Shown here one piece after another: positions 24,891-33,267 of a DNA stretch of 64,000 nucleotides. A model generated the notes under the pieces. It saw only the letters and a list, made by a program, of their open reading frames with translations, was not told the DNA's origin and searched no databases. Position numbers and translations under genes: made by a program. Every line of letters begins with the position of its first letter. Position 1 is the stretch's first letter. The stretch spans positions 930,001 to 994,000 of the forward strand of contig NZ_JBJDPS010000002.1 of assembly GCF_044901685.1 (NCBI RefSeq). Direction: 5' to 3'. The stretch comes from Micromonospora_G sp044901685 (GTDB lineage: Bacteria > Actinomycetota > Actinomycetes > Mycobacteriales > Micromonosporaceae).

Positions 24891-26594
24891 GTGAACGGGG
24901 AGTCGACCGGCCGGTCGCCGGCCGCCCCGGAAACCGGCGACCAGCAGGTACGCGGCATGGCGCGCGGCGGGATGCTGAACCTGGCCAGCGCGGTGCTGAG
25001 CCAGGCGGCGCTCTTCCTGGTGATGCTGCTGCTGGCCCGGGTGCTCGGGGTACGCGAGGTCGGCCGCTACGCCCAGGTGTACGCGGTGCTGTCGCTGCTC
25101 GGGCTGCTCTCGCTCTCCGGTTTCCGGGCCGGTCTGACCCGGTTCGTCGCGGTGCACCTGGCCGACGACGACCCGGCCGCGATCCGGGGCACCATCCGGC
25201 TCGGTCTGGTCATCTCGGCGGTCGCGTCGACCGTGATCGCGGTCGGGCTGGCGCTCGGCGCGCCCTTGCTGGCGCGGGCGCTGCACGACCCACAACTCGC
25301 CACCGGGCTGCGCCTGGTCGCGCTGGCCCTGCCGGCGGCCACGGTCTGCGAGGCCGCGCTCGCCGCCACCCGGGGCTGGCGCACCCAGCGGGCGTACGCC
25401 CTGATCGGGCAGGTCTACGAGCCGGCCGCGCGGCTGCTGCTCACCGCGCTGGCGCTCGCCGTCGGCGCCGGCCTGACCGGTGCGTTCTGGGCCCTGGTGC
25501 TGGCGAGCTGGAGCGCGGCGGCGCTGGCCCTCGGCGCGCTCGCCCGGCTGCTGCGCCGGGTGCCGGCCGCCGCACCGGCGTACCGTCCCGGCGAACTGTT
25601 CCGGTTCTCCACGGTGAGCTGGGTGTCCTCGCTCTCCTCCACCGGGCTGATCTGGGTGGACGCGCTGCTGCTCGGGTTCTACGGCTTCGGCGCCGACGCG
25701 ATCGGTGTCTACCACGTGGCGAGCCGACTGGTCACGGTCGCGGTCTTCGTGCTCGCGCCGATCAACGCGTCGTTCGGCCCGTACCTGGCGCACCTCTACC
25801 ACCAGGGCAAGCTGGACGAGGTACGCCGGATCTACCGGGTCGCCACCGGCTGGGTGGTACGGCTGTCGCTGCCCGCCTTCGTCGCCTTGTTGGTCTTCCC
25901 GGAACAACTGCTGCGGCTGGTCGGCGGGCCGGGGCTGGCCGGCGGGGCGGCGGTGACCGTGGTGCTCGCGCTCGGGCAGCTTGTCAACGCGGCGACCGGG
26001 CCGTGCGGCACCCTGCTGAACATGTCCGGCCGGGTCTCGGTCAACATGGTCGACAACCTCGCCGCCCTGGTGCTCAACATCCTGCTCAACATCGTGCTCA
26101 TCCCGGCACACGGCATCCTCGGTGCGGCGGTCGCCTGGGCGGTCTCGCTGGCGGTGGTGAACATCGCCCGGGTCTGGCAGGTCAGGGCGCAGGTGCACAC
26201 ACTCCCGGTCACCGTCGGCATGGCCAAGGGCGTGGTCGCGGCGGTGGCCGCGCTGGTGGCCGGACTCGGCGTACGGTGGCTGGTCTCCGGCTGGGCGGTC
26301 CAGCTCGTGCTCGGCCTGGTCGCGGTGGTCGTGGTCTACCTGGGCGCGGTGCTCGCCCTCGGGCTCAGTCGGGAGGACATCATGGTGTGGCGATCGGTGA
26401 CCCGACGCGGTGGTCGGCGTGCCGCCGGTGGCACCGCCAGCGGCGATGCCGGTGCCGGTGGCGATGTCGATTCCGCCGGTGGCGGTGCCGGTGGCGATGC
26501 CGATCCCGTTGGTGCCGCTGATTCCGTCGATGCGGTTGCCGCCGGACGTACCGGGCGCGGCGGGCGGACCGACCGTACCGGGACCGGCTCGTGA
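24891..26594 (+). CDS. Polysaccharide flippase (Wzx/MOP superfamily)
   Basis: The 567-residue protein has about fourteen hydrophobic helices in the pattern of MOP-family exporters, starting with MARGGMLNLASAVLSQAALF. It would flip lipid-linked oligosaccharide units across the membrane for the polymerases encoded beside it. The C-terminal 55 residues are a hydrophilic Gly/Ala/Asp run encoded by repeated GGTGCCGGTGGCGATG-like units near 26440-26510, so that part is probably disordered and cytoplasmic. The gap to the Wzz-like gene is 22 bases. The stop overlaps the next start (GTGA), indicating translational coupling to a sulfotransferase. Confidence 0.88.
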   Translation: MNGESTGRSPAAPETGDQQVRGMARGGMLNLASAVLSQAALFLVMLLLARVLGVREVGRYAQVYAVLSLLGLLSLSGFRAGLTRFVAVHLADDDPAAIRGTIRLGLVISAVASTVIAVGLALGAPLLARALHDPQLATGLRLVALALPAATVCEAALAATRGWRTQRAYALIGQVYEPAARLLLTALALAVGAGLTGAFWALVLASWSAAALALGALARLLRRVPAAAPAYRPGELFRFSTVSWVSSLSSTGLIWVDALLLGFYGFGADAIGVYHVASRLVTVAVFVLAPINASFGPYLAHLYHQGKLDEVRRIYRVATGWVVRLSLPAFVALLVFPEQLLRLVGGPGLAGGAAVTVVLALGQLVNAATGPCGTLLNMSGRVSVNMVDNLAALVLNILLNIVLIPAHGILGAAVAWAVSLAVVNIARVWQVRAQVHTLPVTVGMAKGVVAAVAALVAGLGVRWLVSGWAVQLVLGLVAVVVVYLGAVLALGLSREDIMVWRSVTRRGGRRAAGGTASGDAGAGGDVDSAGGGAGGDADPVGAADSVDAVAAGRTGRGGRTDRTGTGS

Positions 26595-27463
26595 CCGGCA
26601 TCGGCCGGCGGCTGGTCACCGACCGGCTGCGCCGGGGCGTACGGGCGGCGCGGGCATGGGGACGTGCCAGCCGTCCGGGTCCCGCCGGCCCGCTCCCCGA
26701 CTTCCTGGTCATCGGCGGCCAGCGCTGCGGCACCACCTCGCTCTACCACCACCTGGCCGCCCACCCACGGGTACGCGCCGCCACCGGCAAGGAACTGCAG
26801 TTCTTCAGTCTCTACCACGCCAGGGGGACGCGTTGGTACCGCGCCCACTTCCCGCCCCTGGGACCTGACGAACGGACCTTCGAGGCGAGTCCGTACTACC
26901 TGTTCCACCCGAGCGTGCCGGCCCGGGTGGCGGCGACCCTGCCGGACGGCCGTTTTGTGGTGCTGCTGCGGGACCCGGTGCAGCGGGCGTACTCGCACTA
27001 CCTGCACACCCGCTCGTACGGCGCCGAGCCGCTCAGCTTCGCCGACGCGCTCGACGCGGAGCAGGAGCGGTTGGCGCGGGCACAGCGCGGCGGTGCCGAC
27101 ACTCGCGCCGCGCACCAGGCACTGCGCAACCATTCGTACGTCGCCCGGGGGCGTTACGCCGAGCAGTTGGAGCGCTGGTTCGCGGTGATCCCACCCGACC
27201 GGATCCACGTCGCGCGGACCGAGGACCTGCACACCGACCCGGCCGGCACGTACGGCGCGATCCTGCGTTTCCTCGACCTGCCGCCGTTCACGCCGGACGC
27301 GTTCGTCCAGCACACCCGTCGGGTCGACAGTGGAGCGACCCAGCTCACCCCGGAACTCCGGGCCCGGCTGTCGGAGCACTTCGCCCCGTACAACGCCCGG
27401 CTGGCCACCCTCCTGCGCTGGCCCACCACCCCCTGGTCCAGCCCGCCCGCCCAGCGCGGTTGA
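26591..27463 (+). CDS. Sulfotransferase (heparan N-deacetylase/sulfotransferase-like)
   Basis: The 290-residue protein has the PAPS 5'-phosphosulfate loop GGQRCGTTSLYHHL near residue 43 and the 3'-phosphate motif VVLLRDPVQRAYSHYLH, with an RYAEQLERWF segment typical of carbohydrate sulfotransferases. It should transfer sulfate from PAPS to a glycan hydroxyl or amine in the cytoplasm. The start overlaps the flippase stop (GTGA). It is the first of five sulfotransferase genes in this locus and is not a close copy of the others. Confidence 0.9.
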   Translation: MTGIGRRLVTDRLRRGVRAARAWGRASRPGPAGPLPDFLVIGGQRCGTTSLYHHLAAHPRVRAATGKELQFFSLYHARGTRWYRAHFPPLGPDERTFEASPYYLFHPSVPARVAATLPDGRFVVLLRDPVQRAYSHYLHTRSYGAEPLSFADALDAEQERLARAQRGGADTRAAHQALRNHSYVARGRYAEQLERWFAVIPPDRIHVARTEDLHTDPAGTYGAILRFLDLPPFTPDAFVQHTRRVDSGATQLTPELRARLSEHFAPYNARLATLLRWPTTPWSSPPAQRG

Positions 27464-27723
27464 TCATGAAGTTATCGCAGCCGCCAGTGCCAACGGCCAG
27501 CGATAACTTCATATCAACGCCCTGGAGGCGGGCGGGCGGGGGATAGCACGTGGGGCGGGGGCGTTGTGTGGGAGTCGGTCTTTTGTCAGCGGTACGGACG
27601 CAACCGGGCTGCGCCCCGAGGCGTCTATCTCGTGTACTGATCGCGAGGGCCGCCGGCCCCCGGGAACCACTCCGAACCGAATCCAGTTTGTGGTGAGGGC
27701 GCCGACCGCGACCGCGTCAGCGG
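27464..27723. promoter_or_regulatory. 260-bp gap with an inverted repeat; terminator of the first polysaccharide gene run
   Basis: ATGAAGTTATCG at 27466-27477 pairs perfectly with CGATAACTTCAT at 27501-27512, and GTTGAT/ATCAAC extends it past one bulged base. It begins just after the sulfotransferase stop. The remainder is AT-richer than its surroundings around 27560-27690 and probably holds the promoter of the next gene; I see no clear hexamers. Confidence 0.6.
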
Positions 27724-29214
27724 GTGACGGGGGACGCCGACACCGACCACGAAGCACCCGATGACAGAAACGCCACGAACGTCCACGGGGGACAGGTGCG
27801 TACTTCTGCTGCATCCGGGTCGAACGCGCCTGCCGGCGTCGACCCGGGAACCGCTCATGGCGGCTCGGCTCTGTCCGGGCACGTCGTCCTACTGATCGTC
27901 GCGCTCTCCGCCGGTGTGGTGGCGCAGGGCGGCTACTACGACGCCGGCCGCATCCTGGTCACGGTGCTGGTGATGGTGGCACTCGCCGCGCTGCTCCGGC
28001 TCGCGCCGGGGATCCGGGCCGACACCTGGCCGGTGGTGGCCGCCTGCGCCGCGCTCGCCGGATGGGTCCTGGTCCGGGCGGTCATCGCGGATGCCTACCC
28101 GATCGCGTTCGGTGCGGTCGCCACCCTGGCCGGAGTGGCCGCGGTGCTGCTGATCCTGTCCCAGACCAGCGCGGTCGAGCGGTTGGGCTGCGCGAACGCG
28201 ATGATCGGGCTCGGCGTCCTGGTCGCACTGACCGCCTGGATCGGCGTCGCCTGGCGGGTGCCGCAGTTCGCCATCCTGGTCGAGGGGCGGTTGTGGCGTG
28301 GTGCGTCCACGCTCACCTACCCCAACGCGGCGGCGGCACTGCTCGCGCCACTGGCCCTGCTGGCACTGGCGCTGCTGGTGGCCCGCCCCCGGTCGATGCC
28401 GTACGCCGTTGCCGCGTACCTGCTGCTGGTCGGCACCGGGGCGACCCTGAGCCGGGCCGGGCTGATCGCGCTGGCCGCCGGGCTCGTGGTGCTGGCGGTG
28501 ACCGCCGGTGTCCGGGCGACCATCTCCCGGACCGGTCCACTGCTGGTGGCAGCCGGTATCGCCGTCGTCCTGCTCGTGCCGTCCACACCGGTCGCCGCGC
28601 CGCCGCAACCGGCGCTGGCGGTGCTGGGCCTGCTCGCCGGGGGACTCGTCGTGACCGGTTCGGTGCTGCTGCCCGGTCGGATCCGAGCCGGCGCGCTGGT
28701 CGCGACGCTGCTCTCCGGCGCGGTCCTGCTGCTGACCCAGCGGGACTCGGAGCAACTCGGGGCAATGCTGGCGAGCCGGGGCAACCTCGAGTCACCGGGA
28801 CGCAGCGGCGCGCTGACCGCGGCCCTGGAACTGGTCGCCGCCAACCCGCTCATCGGTACGGGGATGGGCGAGGCCCGGTTCGTGTGGTTGACCCCGAACG
28901 GCAACGGCGCGGTCGCGGTGTACGCCCACAACGAATACCTGCAACTGCTCGTCGATCTGGGTGCGATCGGCGCCCTGCTGCTGCTGGCCCTCTTCGCGAC
29001 GATGGCGTTGACCATCCGGCGCGGGAGTGCGTACCAGCACCAGCCCGGAATCCGGGCCGGTGTGTTCGCCGCGCTGACGGCGTTTGCCGTACACAGCGCC
29101 TTCGACTTCCTGTGGCACATCGCGGTACTGCCGCTCGTCGGCGCGTTGCTCGTCGGGCTCGCCGCGCCCGCCACCGGGGGAATTATGTCCAGTTCCAACA
29201 AGAAGGAGCAGTAA
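27724..29214 (+). CDS. Second O-antigen ligase/polymerase-like membrane protein
   Basis: The 496-residue protein has about a dozen membrane helices after a polar N-terminal stretch of 50 residues. The ligase signature appears as NPLIGTGMGEARF and YAHNEYLQLLVDLGAIGALLLL, the H-N-E-Y-L-Q-x-L-x-D-x-G pattern of the Wzy_C family. It shares only the family fold with the polymerase at 22090, so it is not a recent duplicate. One of the two could polymerise and the other ligate or cap the glycan. A GTG near 27796 is an alternative start. Its stop overlaps the next start by one base (TAATG). Confidence 0.85.
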   Translation: MTGDADTDHEAPDDRNATNVHGGQVRTSAASGSNAPAGVDPGTAHGGSALSGHVVLLIVALSAGVVAQGGYYDAGRILVTVLVMVALAALLRLAPGIRADTWPVVAACAALAGWVLVRAVIADAYPIAFGAVATLAGVAAVLLILSQTSAVERLGCANAMIGLGVLVALTAWIGVAWRVPQFAILVEGRLWRGASTLTYPNAAAALLAPLALLALALLVARPRSMPYAVAAYLLLVGTGATLSRAGLIALAAGLVVLAVTAGVRATISRTGPLLVAAGIAVVLLVPSTPVAAPPQPALAVLGLLAGGLVVTGSVLLPGRIRAGALVATLLSGAVLLLTQRDSEQLGAMLASRGNLESPGRSGALTAALELVAANPLIGTGMGEARFVWLTPNGNGAVAVYAHNEYLQLLVDLGAIGALLLLALFATMALTIRRGSAYQHQPGIRAGVFAALTAFAVHSAFDFLWHIAVLPLVGALLVGLAAPATGGIMSSSNKKEQ

Positions 29215-29666
29215 TGAAGATGTCCCGACTCCGGGCCTCGGCGCTCGCCCTGGTGGCCATCGCGGTGGGAGCCGTGCTGGCGTTCGCCCTGCCGGCCGGT
29301 GCCTCCGTCAGCGTGCAGTCAGAGTCGCCCTCGATCGCGGCGCTGAAGCTCGCCAGCAAGGCTCGGCTCGACGCGAACGGAGCCGTGGTGTTCCCGCAGG
29401 TCAAGTTCGCCTGCACGCCGGGTGCCCGGTACGCGGTGGTGACGGTGGAGGTGACCCAGGCGGTCGGCAACGGCATCGCCAAGGGTGAGCGCAGCGTCGA
29501 GGTCCAGCCGTGCAACGGCGAGCAGCAGCGGGTCGACATGGCGATCACGCCGGACGAGCGGCCGTTCCGCAAGGGTGTCGCGTTCGGCTCGGCCAGCCTC
29601 GCGTTCTGCGACCACACCGGCTGCCGGACCGTGCACGACGAGCACAACATCGACATCGTCAAGTAA
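29214..29666 (+). CDS. Small secreted protein of unknown function, coupled to the second polymerase gene
   Basis: This 150-residue protein has a clean signal peptide (RLRASALALVAIAVGAVLAF, cleavage near AGA-SV). The mature part is short, charged and probably beta-rich, with four Cys that could form two disulfides (FACTPGARY, VEVQPCNGEQ, LAFCDHTGCRT). I do not recognise the family. AAGAAGGAG precedes the ATG, which overlaps the polymerase stop, so the two are made together. A hairpin terminator follows. It may interact with the exported glycan or the polymerase. Confidence 0.75.
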   Translation: MKMSRLRASALALVAIAVGAVLAFALPAGASVSVQSESPSIAALKLASKARLDANGAVVFPQVKFACTPGARYAVVTVEVTQAVGNGIAKGERSVEVQPCNGEQQRVDMAITPDERPFRKGVAFGSASLAFCDHTGCRTVHDEHNIDIVK

Positions 29667-29690
29667 CAGCGCACCTGTTGGGAAAGAACC

Positions 29691-29725
29691 GTGCCCCGGA
29701 GCCGACCGCAACGGCTCCGGGGCAC
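29691..29725. terminator. Perfect 14-bp-stem hairpin between convergent genes
   Basis: GTGCCCCGGAGCCG (29691-29704) and CGGCTCCGGGGCAC (29712-29725) are exact reverse complements around a 7-base loop. It sits between the small secreted protein and the glycosidase lipoprotein and can act in both directions. Confidence 0.88.
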
Positions 29726-29732
29726 GGCCTCA

Positions 29733-31268
29733 CTAGCGTAGGTTCGCCAGCATCCGATCGATGGGTTGGTCGGCCCGGAGCAGCAACGGCGTGTCGGTGA
29801 CGGTGGTGCCGGCGCCGCCGGCCGCCCGCAGCGGCGCGCCCACCGCGCCGGTCTGTCCGCCCGGGGCGGTCGGCACGGTCACCGGCGCGTTCGACGCCGA
29901 CCAGAGCACCAACGTGCTGGTAGCGCCCCGGACGAAGGCGACACCGCCGAGCTTGCCGGCCACCGAGGCCGGCAGCGGGGTGACGGTGGCGTCCCGGGCC
30001 GCCTCGGCCAGGCTGGCCATCATCCGGCCGGCCTCGCGCTCGGTGCCGTCCGGGTCGAGCAGCCCGTACCGGACCTCGCTGCCGGCGGCGTTGTTCGGGT
30101 TGTACGCCAGCGGCAGCCAACTGACCTCGCCGATCCCGCCGGCCACCAGCAGGGTGACCGTCTTGACCATCTCGGCCGCGCGGCTTGCCGGGTCGCCGTC
30201 GCCGTCGCGCCAGAACTGGCCGACCTCCCACGCCTGGATCGGCGTACCGGTCGGGGTCTTCGCACGCAGGTAGTCCAGGAGCGGTGGTACGCCGTCGAAG
30301 TGTTCGTAGAAGTGCACCTGGCGTACGTCGACCGTCCGGTCGGCCAGCAGCGACTCGGTCGCGGCCAGGAACCGCAGGCTGCGACTGTTGGTGTCGGTGC
30401 CGAGCGCCTTGCGTAGCTGCGCCTCCGCCGTCACCTCCGGGATCTGCTGTCCCCGGGTGCCGACCCGGCGCTGGAAGTACGCCCGGTAGGCGGCGATCGC
30501 GTCGGGCACCCGACCGGCCTGTAGCAGCCGGTCGGCCACACCCATGCCGTACGCGACGCTGCTGATCCCGGAGTCGACCACCCTCGCCGCCGGATCGGTG
30601 GCCCGGATCGTCTCGGCGGCGGCCTTGACCAGCCGTACGTACTCCTCGGGTGTGCCGGCCCAGTAACTCGGCGCGTTGACCTCGTTCTCGATCGCGTACT
30701 CGCGCACCCCGTACGGTGCGTAGCGTTTCACCACCGTCTGCACGAAGCGCTGGTACGCGGCCAGATCCGTCGGCATCGCCGACTCGGTCTTGTTCGCCGC
30801 GCCCCGGGTGTACTTCGCGGTGCCCCCGGTGGCCCAGCACACCCCGGTGCGGATCTTCAGGTGCAGGGTGATGCCGAGGTCCCGGCTACGGGTGGCGATC
30901 TCGTCCAGCCCGGTCCAGTCCAACTGCCCGGAGGTGCGCTCGATCTCGCACCAGGCGATCTCCTCGTACGTCGCCGAGCCGCCGATCCGGCCCAGGTACG
31001 GCGCGAACTGCTGGTACCGCGACCAGTCCCAGTGCGCGCCGAACGGGTTGCGTACGCCGGTCACCTCCGGGGCCGGTCCGGCGTCGCCGGCTGCCGGCGT
31101 ACCCGATGGCGCGCCGGTGCTCGGCGGGGCCGGCGGCGGATCGTTGTCGTCGGCGGTGCAACCGGCACTGACCAGCAACGCGGCGGCGAGTACGGCGGCG
31201 AGCGCGCGCGCCCGACCCGGCAGGCGGCGGTTCCGGTGGCCCACAGCCCCGGCCCGGAGCCGGTTCAC
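29733..31268 (-). CDS. Lipoprotein with clan-A glycoside hydrolase domain (GH39-like)
   Basis: The 511-residue protein has an Arg-rich start, then a lipobox (LLVSAGC) and a Pro/Ser/Thr-rich spacer, so it is predicted to be lipid-anchored outside the cell. The TIM-barrel domain starts at NPFGAHWDWSRYQQF. EYAIENEVNAPSYW gives the Asn-Glu acid/base pair of clan GH-A and IQAWEVGQFW a plausible nucleophile Glu. A small beta domain closes the chain. It could trim or release the glycan made by this locus; the substrate is unknown. The GTG start overlaps the upstream sulfotransferase stop (GTGA). Confidence 0.8.
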   Translation of the reverse strand: MNRLRAGAVGHRNRRLPGRARALAAVLAAALLVSAGCTADDNDPPPAPPSTGAPSGTPAAGDAGPAPEVTGVRNPFGAHWDWSRYQQFAPYLGRIGGSATYEEIAWCEIERTSGQLDWTGLDEIATRSRDLGITLHLKIRTGVCWATGGTAKYTRGAANKTESAMPTDLAAYQRFVQTVVKRYAPYGVREYAIENEVNAPSYWAGTPEEYVRLVKAAAETIRATDPAARVVDSGISSVAYGMGVADRLLQAGRVPDAIAAYRAYFQRRVGTRGQQIPEVTAEAQLRKALGTDTNSRSLRFLAATESLLADRTVDVRQVHFYEHFDGVPPLLDYLRAKTPTGTPIQAWEVGQFWRDGDGDPASRAAEMVKTVTLLVAGGIGEVSWLPLAYNPNNAAGSEVRYGLLDPDGTEREAGRMMASLAEAARDATVTPLPASVAGKLGGVAFVRGATSTLVLWSASNAPVTVPTAPGGQTGAVGAPLRAAGGAGTTVTDTPLLLRADQPIDRMLANLR

Positions 31269-32044
31269 CGGTAGCCCAGCGCGCGCAGGGTCGGCCCGGA
31301 GAAGATCCAGACCAGCAGGCGGAGGAACGGGTCGAGTTCGCGGCGGTAGCTGCCCACCCGGGACCCGTAGATCGGTGCCGAGCCCCCGCCGGCCTCCCGC
31401 CGCCGCTCCGCCTCGGTGGTGTACTTGCGGGCCACGTCGTGCTGCTTGCTGTCGTAGTCGAGGATGCCGTCCTCCCACGGTTCGCCGAGGAACTCGAACA
31501 GGCCGCGCATCGCCTTCTCCGGCTCGGTCACCGTGTCCTCGTAGCGCAGTTCGTAGTAGCGGTCCGCCGGCAGGGTGGCGCCGACCGCGCGGGCGGTACG
31601 GATGTAGCGCGGCCACTTCACCACGCACTTCACCGCCGACCAGTAGCCGAACCGTTTGCGGTGCGAGACGACCACGTCCCGCCCGTCCCGGATCAGGTGC
31701 ACGATCTGCGCGTCCGGGAAGACCTCGGTGACGAAGTCCAGCGACATCGCGTACAGCGGGGTCTTGTCGGCCCACCGGGTCTTGCCCCGGGCGGCGGCGT
31801 AGTCGGCGTGGATGCCGCCGAAGAACTCGCGGATCCGGCGCAGCCAGTCCTCGCGCGGGAAGCCGAAGCGGGCCAGTCGTTCCCAGTCCCGTCCGACGAT
31901 CCGCCGCAGGTCCGGCAGGAACCGGGTCTCCGGGCCGCAACTGATGCCGGAGTGCGAGTCGAGCACCAGCCGGAGCATCGTGGTGCCCGACCGCTGGCAC
32001 CCGACCAGGAAGATCGGCGCGGTACGGGATTCGGTCTCAGCCAC
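31265..32044 (-). CDS. Sulfotransferase
   Basis: The 259-residue protein carries the PAPS loop FLVGCQRSGTTMLRLVLDSH near its N terminus and the 3'-phosphate motif VHLIRDGRDVVVSHRKRFG. It then has ELRYEDTVTEPEKAMRGLFEFLGEP, the C-terminal R-Y-E-D segment of family Sulfotransfer_1/3. The GTG start lies inside the 3' end of the upstream sulfotransferase (8-base overlap), and its stop overlaps the glycosidase start, so three minus-strand genes form a tightly coupled operon. It is predicted to be cytoplasmic. Confidence 0.9.
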   Translation of the reverse strand: MAETESRTAPIFLVGCQRSGTTMLRLVLDSHSGISCGPETRFLPDLRRIVGRDWERLARFGFPREDWLRRIREFFGGIHADYAAARGKTRWADKTPLYAMSLDFVTEVFPDAQIVHLIRDGRDVVVSHRKRFGYWSAVKCVVKWPRYIRTARAVGATLPADRYYELRYEDTVTEPEKAMRGLFEFLGEPWEDGILDYDSKQHDVARKYTTEAERRREAGGGSAPIYGSRVGSYRRELDPFLRLLVWIFSGPTLRALGYR

Positions 32045-33005
32045 GGTCGGCCGCCTTCCGGTCGAGTCGCTCGGCCAGTTCGTCACAGAGCGCCCGGATC
32101 CGCGCGTCGAGCGGCAACGTCCGTGCGCCGTCGCGTGCGCCATTACGGTCGCCGTCGCGGTCGCTCGCCGCGCCGTGCGAGCGGCGGGGGGCGATGTGCG
32201 CGTGCAGCCGGGGGTGGTAGGGGAAGTCGAGGAAGTCACAGAGCCGCCGGATCTGCGCCTCGGGCTCGGTGACCAGGGTGTCGTAGCGGCAGAGCAGCAC
32301 GTCGTCGCGCCGGTCCAGGTCGAGCCGGAAGTAGAGCGAGTTGCGGACGTACCAGAACAGTGCCGCGCCGTCGTACGGGTCCAGACGCTCCGGCTCGAGC
32401 TGGCGGATCAGCCCGACCGTGCCGGGGTCGAGCCGTTGCCCCTGCCACCGCCCGCCGATGCTGCCGTCGGCGATCGCGCGCAGCGCCCGCAGGTTGGCGT
32501 CGCCGAACTTGGCCACCTCGGAGCGGGCCCGGTCGTCGACATCCCGGTACACCCAGAGCGCGCGCCCCGGTGCCAGTCCCGGCAGGGCCAGCAACTCGTC
32601 CACCCGGTGGCTCTCGCAGAGCGGCTTGACCAGGACGTACGCGTGCCGGCTGCGCCGGATCGTGGCGGCCAGCACGTCGTCGGGGCGGAGCTGGAAGCGG
32701 TGGAAGACGGTCTGGTCGTTCTCGTTGCGTACCTCGACCTCGGGGGCCGAGTCGAGCCCTCGGACCAGCATGTTGGTGCCGGAGCGTTGCAGCCCGACCA
32801 GGTAGACCGGCACCGCCGACCCGGGCTCCCGACCGGCCTGCCGTCGCCAGCGCCGCTTGGCCAGCGCGGTGCCGATCCGGTCGACCGGATCGAGCCGGTC
32901 CTCCTCGATCAGCCGCCCGATTCCCTCGGTACGCGCCCAGCGCAGGTGTCGCGCTACCCGCCGGGCGGTGTACACGAGCGTGGAGACCTCGTTGTCGGCT
33001 GCCAC
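32037..33005 (-). CDS. Sulfotransferase-family protein
   Basis: The 322-residue protein has an N-terminal helical extension of about 60 residues before the PAPS loop VYLVGLQRSGTNMLVRGLDS. ALWVYRDVDDRARSEVAKFG stands at the 3'-phosphate position, a diverged form of the usual R-D-P/G motif. CRYDTLVTEPEAQIRRLCDF matches the C-terminal family segment. An Asp/Arg/Gly-rich low-complexity stretch (DRDGDRNGARDGAR) lies near residue 290. GAGGAGG precedes the GTG start. It is the first gene of the minus-strand operon sulfotransferase-sulfotransferase-glycosidase and diverges from a glycosyltransferase. Confidence 0.82.
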   Translation of the reverse strand: MAADNEVSTLVYTARRVARHLRWARTEGIGRLIEEDRLDPVDRIGTALAKRRWRRQAGREPGSAVPVYLVGLQRSGTNMLVRGLDSAPEVEVRNENDQTVFHRFQLRPDDVLAATIRRSRHAYVLVKPLCESHRVDELLALPGLAPGRALWVYRDVDDRARSEVAKFGDANLRALRAIADGSIGGRWQGQRLDPGTVGLIRQLEPERLDPYDGAALFWYVRNSLYFRLDLDRRDDVLLCRYDTLVTEPEAQIRRLCDFLDFPYHPRLHAHIAPRRSHGAASDRDGDRNGARDGARTLPLDARIRALCDELAERLDRKAADRG

Positions 33006-33267
33006 GGTCCTCCTCGCTCAGGCACCCGGCCCGCCCTGCGGGACAAGCGGGTACGGCCGGCGGCGGAGCCAGGCTATCGGGAGATCGTGGCGGGAGGCCA
33101 GGCTGCGGTCCGTACGGGCACACAAAGATCATCCGTTCAGGCACATGACATTGGTGAACTGGACTCGCCGACCCGCCCTGCATAGCGTGAGCGCTGGTCG
33201 GAGCGGGCAAGCTCCGGTCACCACCTCCGGGCCGGGTTCGCCCGATCGACGGGAGCGGGCCGAGTCG
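33006..33267. promoter_or_regulatory. Divergent promoter region in the centre of the sulfotransferase locus
   Basis: This 262-bp gap separates the minus-strand operon from the plus-strand glycosyltransferase-sulfotransferase operon and so must drive both. Bases 33100-33160 are locally less GC-rich. No palindrome or clear hexamers stand out. Confidence 0.4.

Noticed and set aside
28062..29213. Upstream extension of the small secreted protein frame through the second polymerase gene
   Set aside because: The extension is out of frame with a clear multi-helix membrane protein; the ATG at 29214 has its own ribosome binding site and signal peptide.
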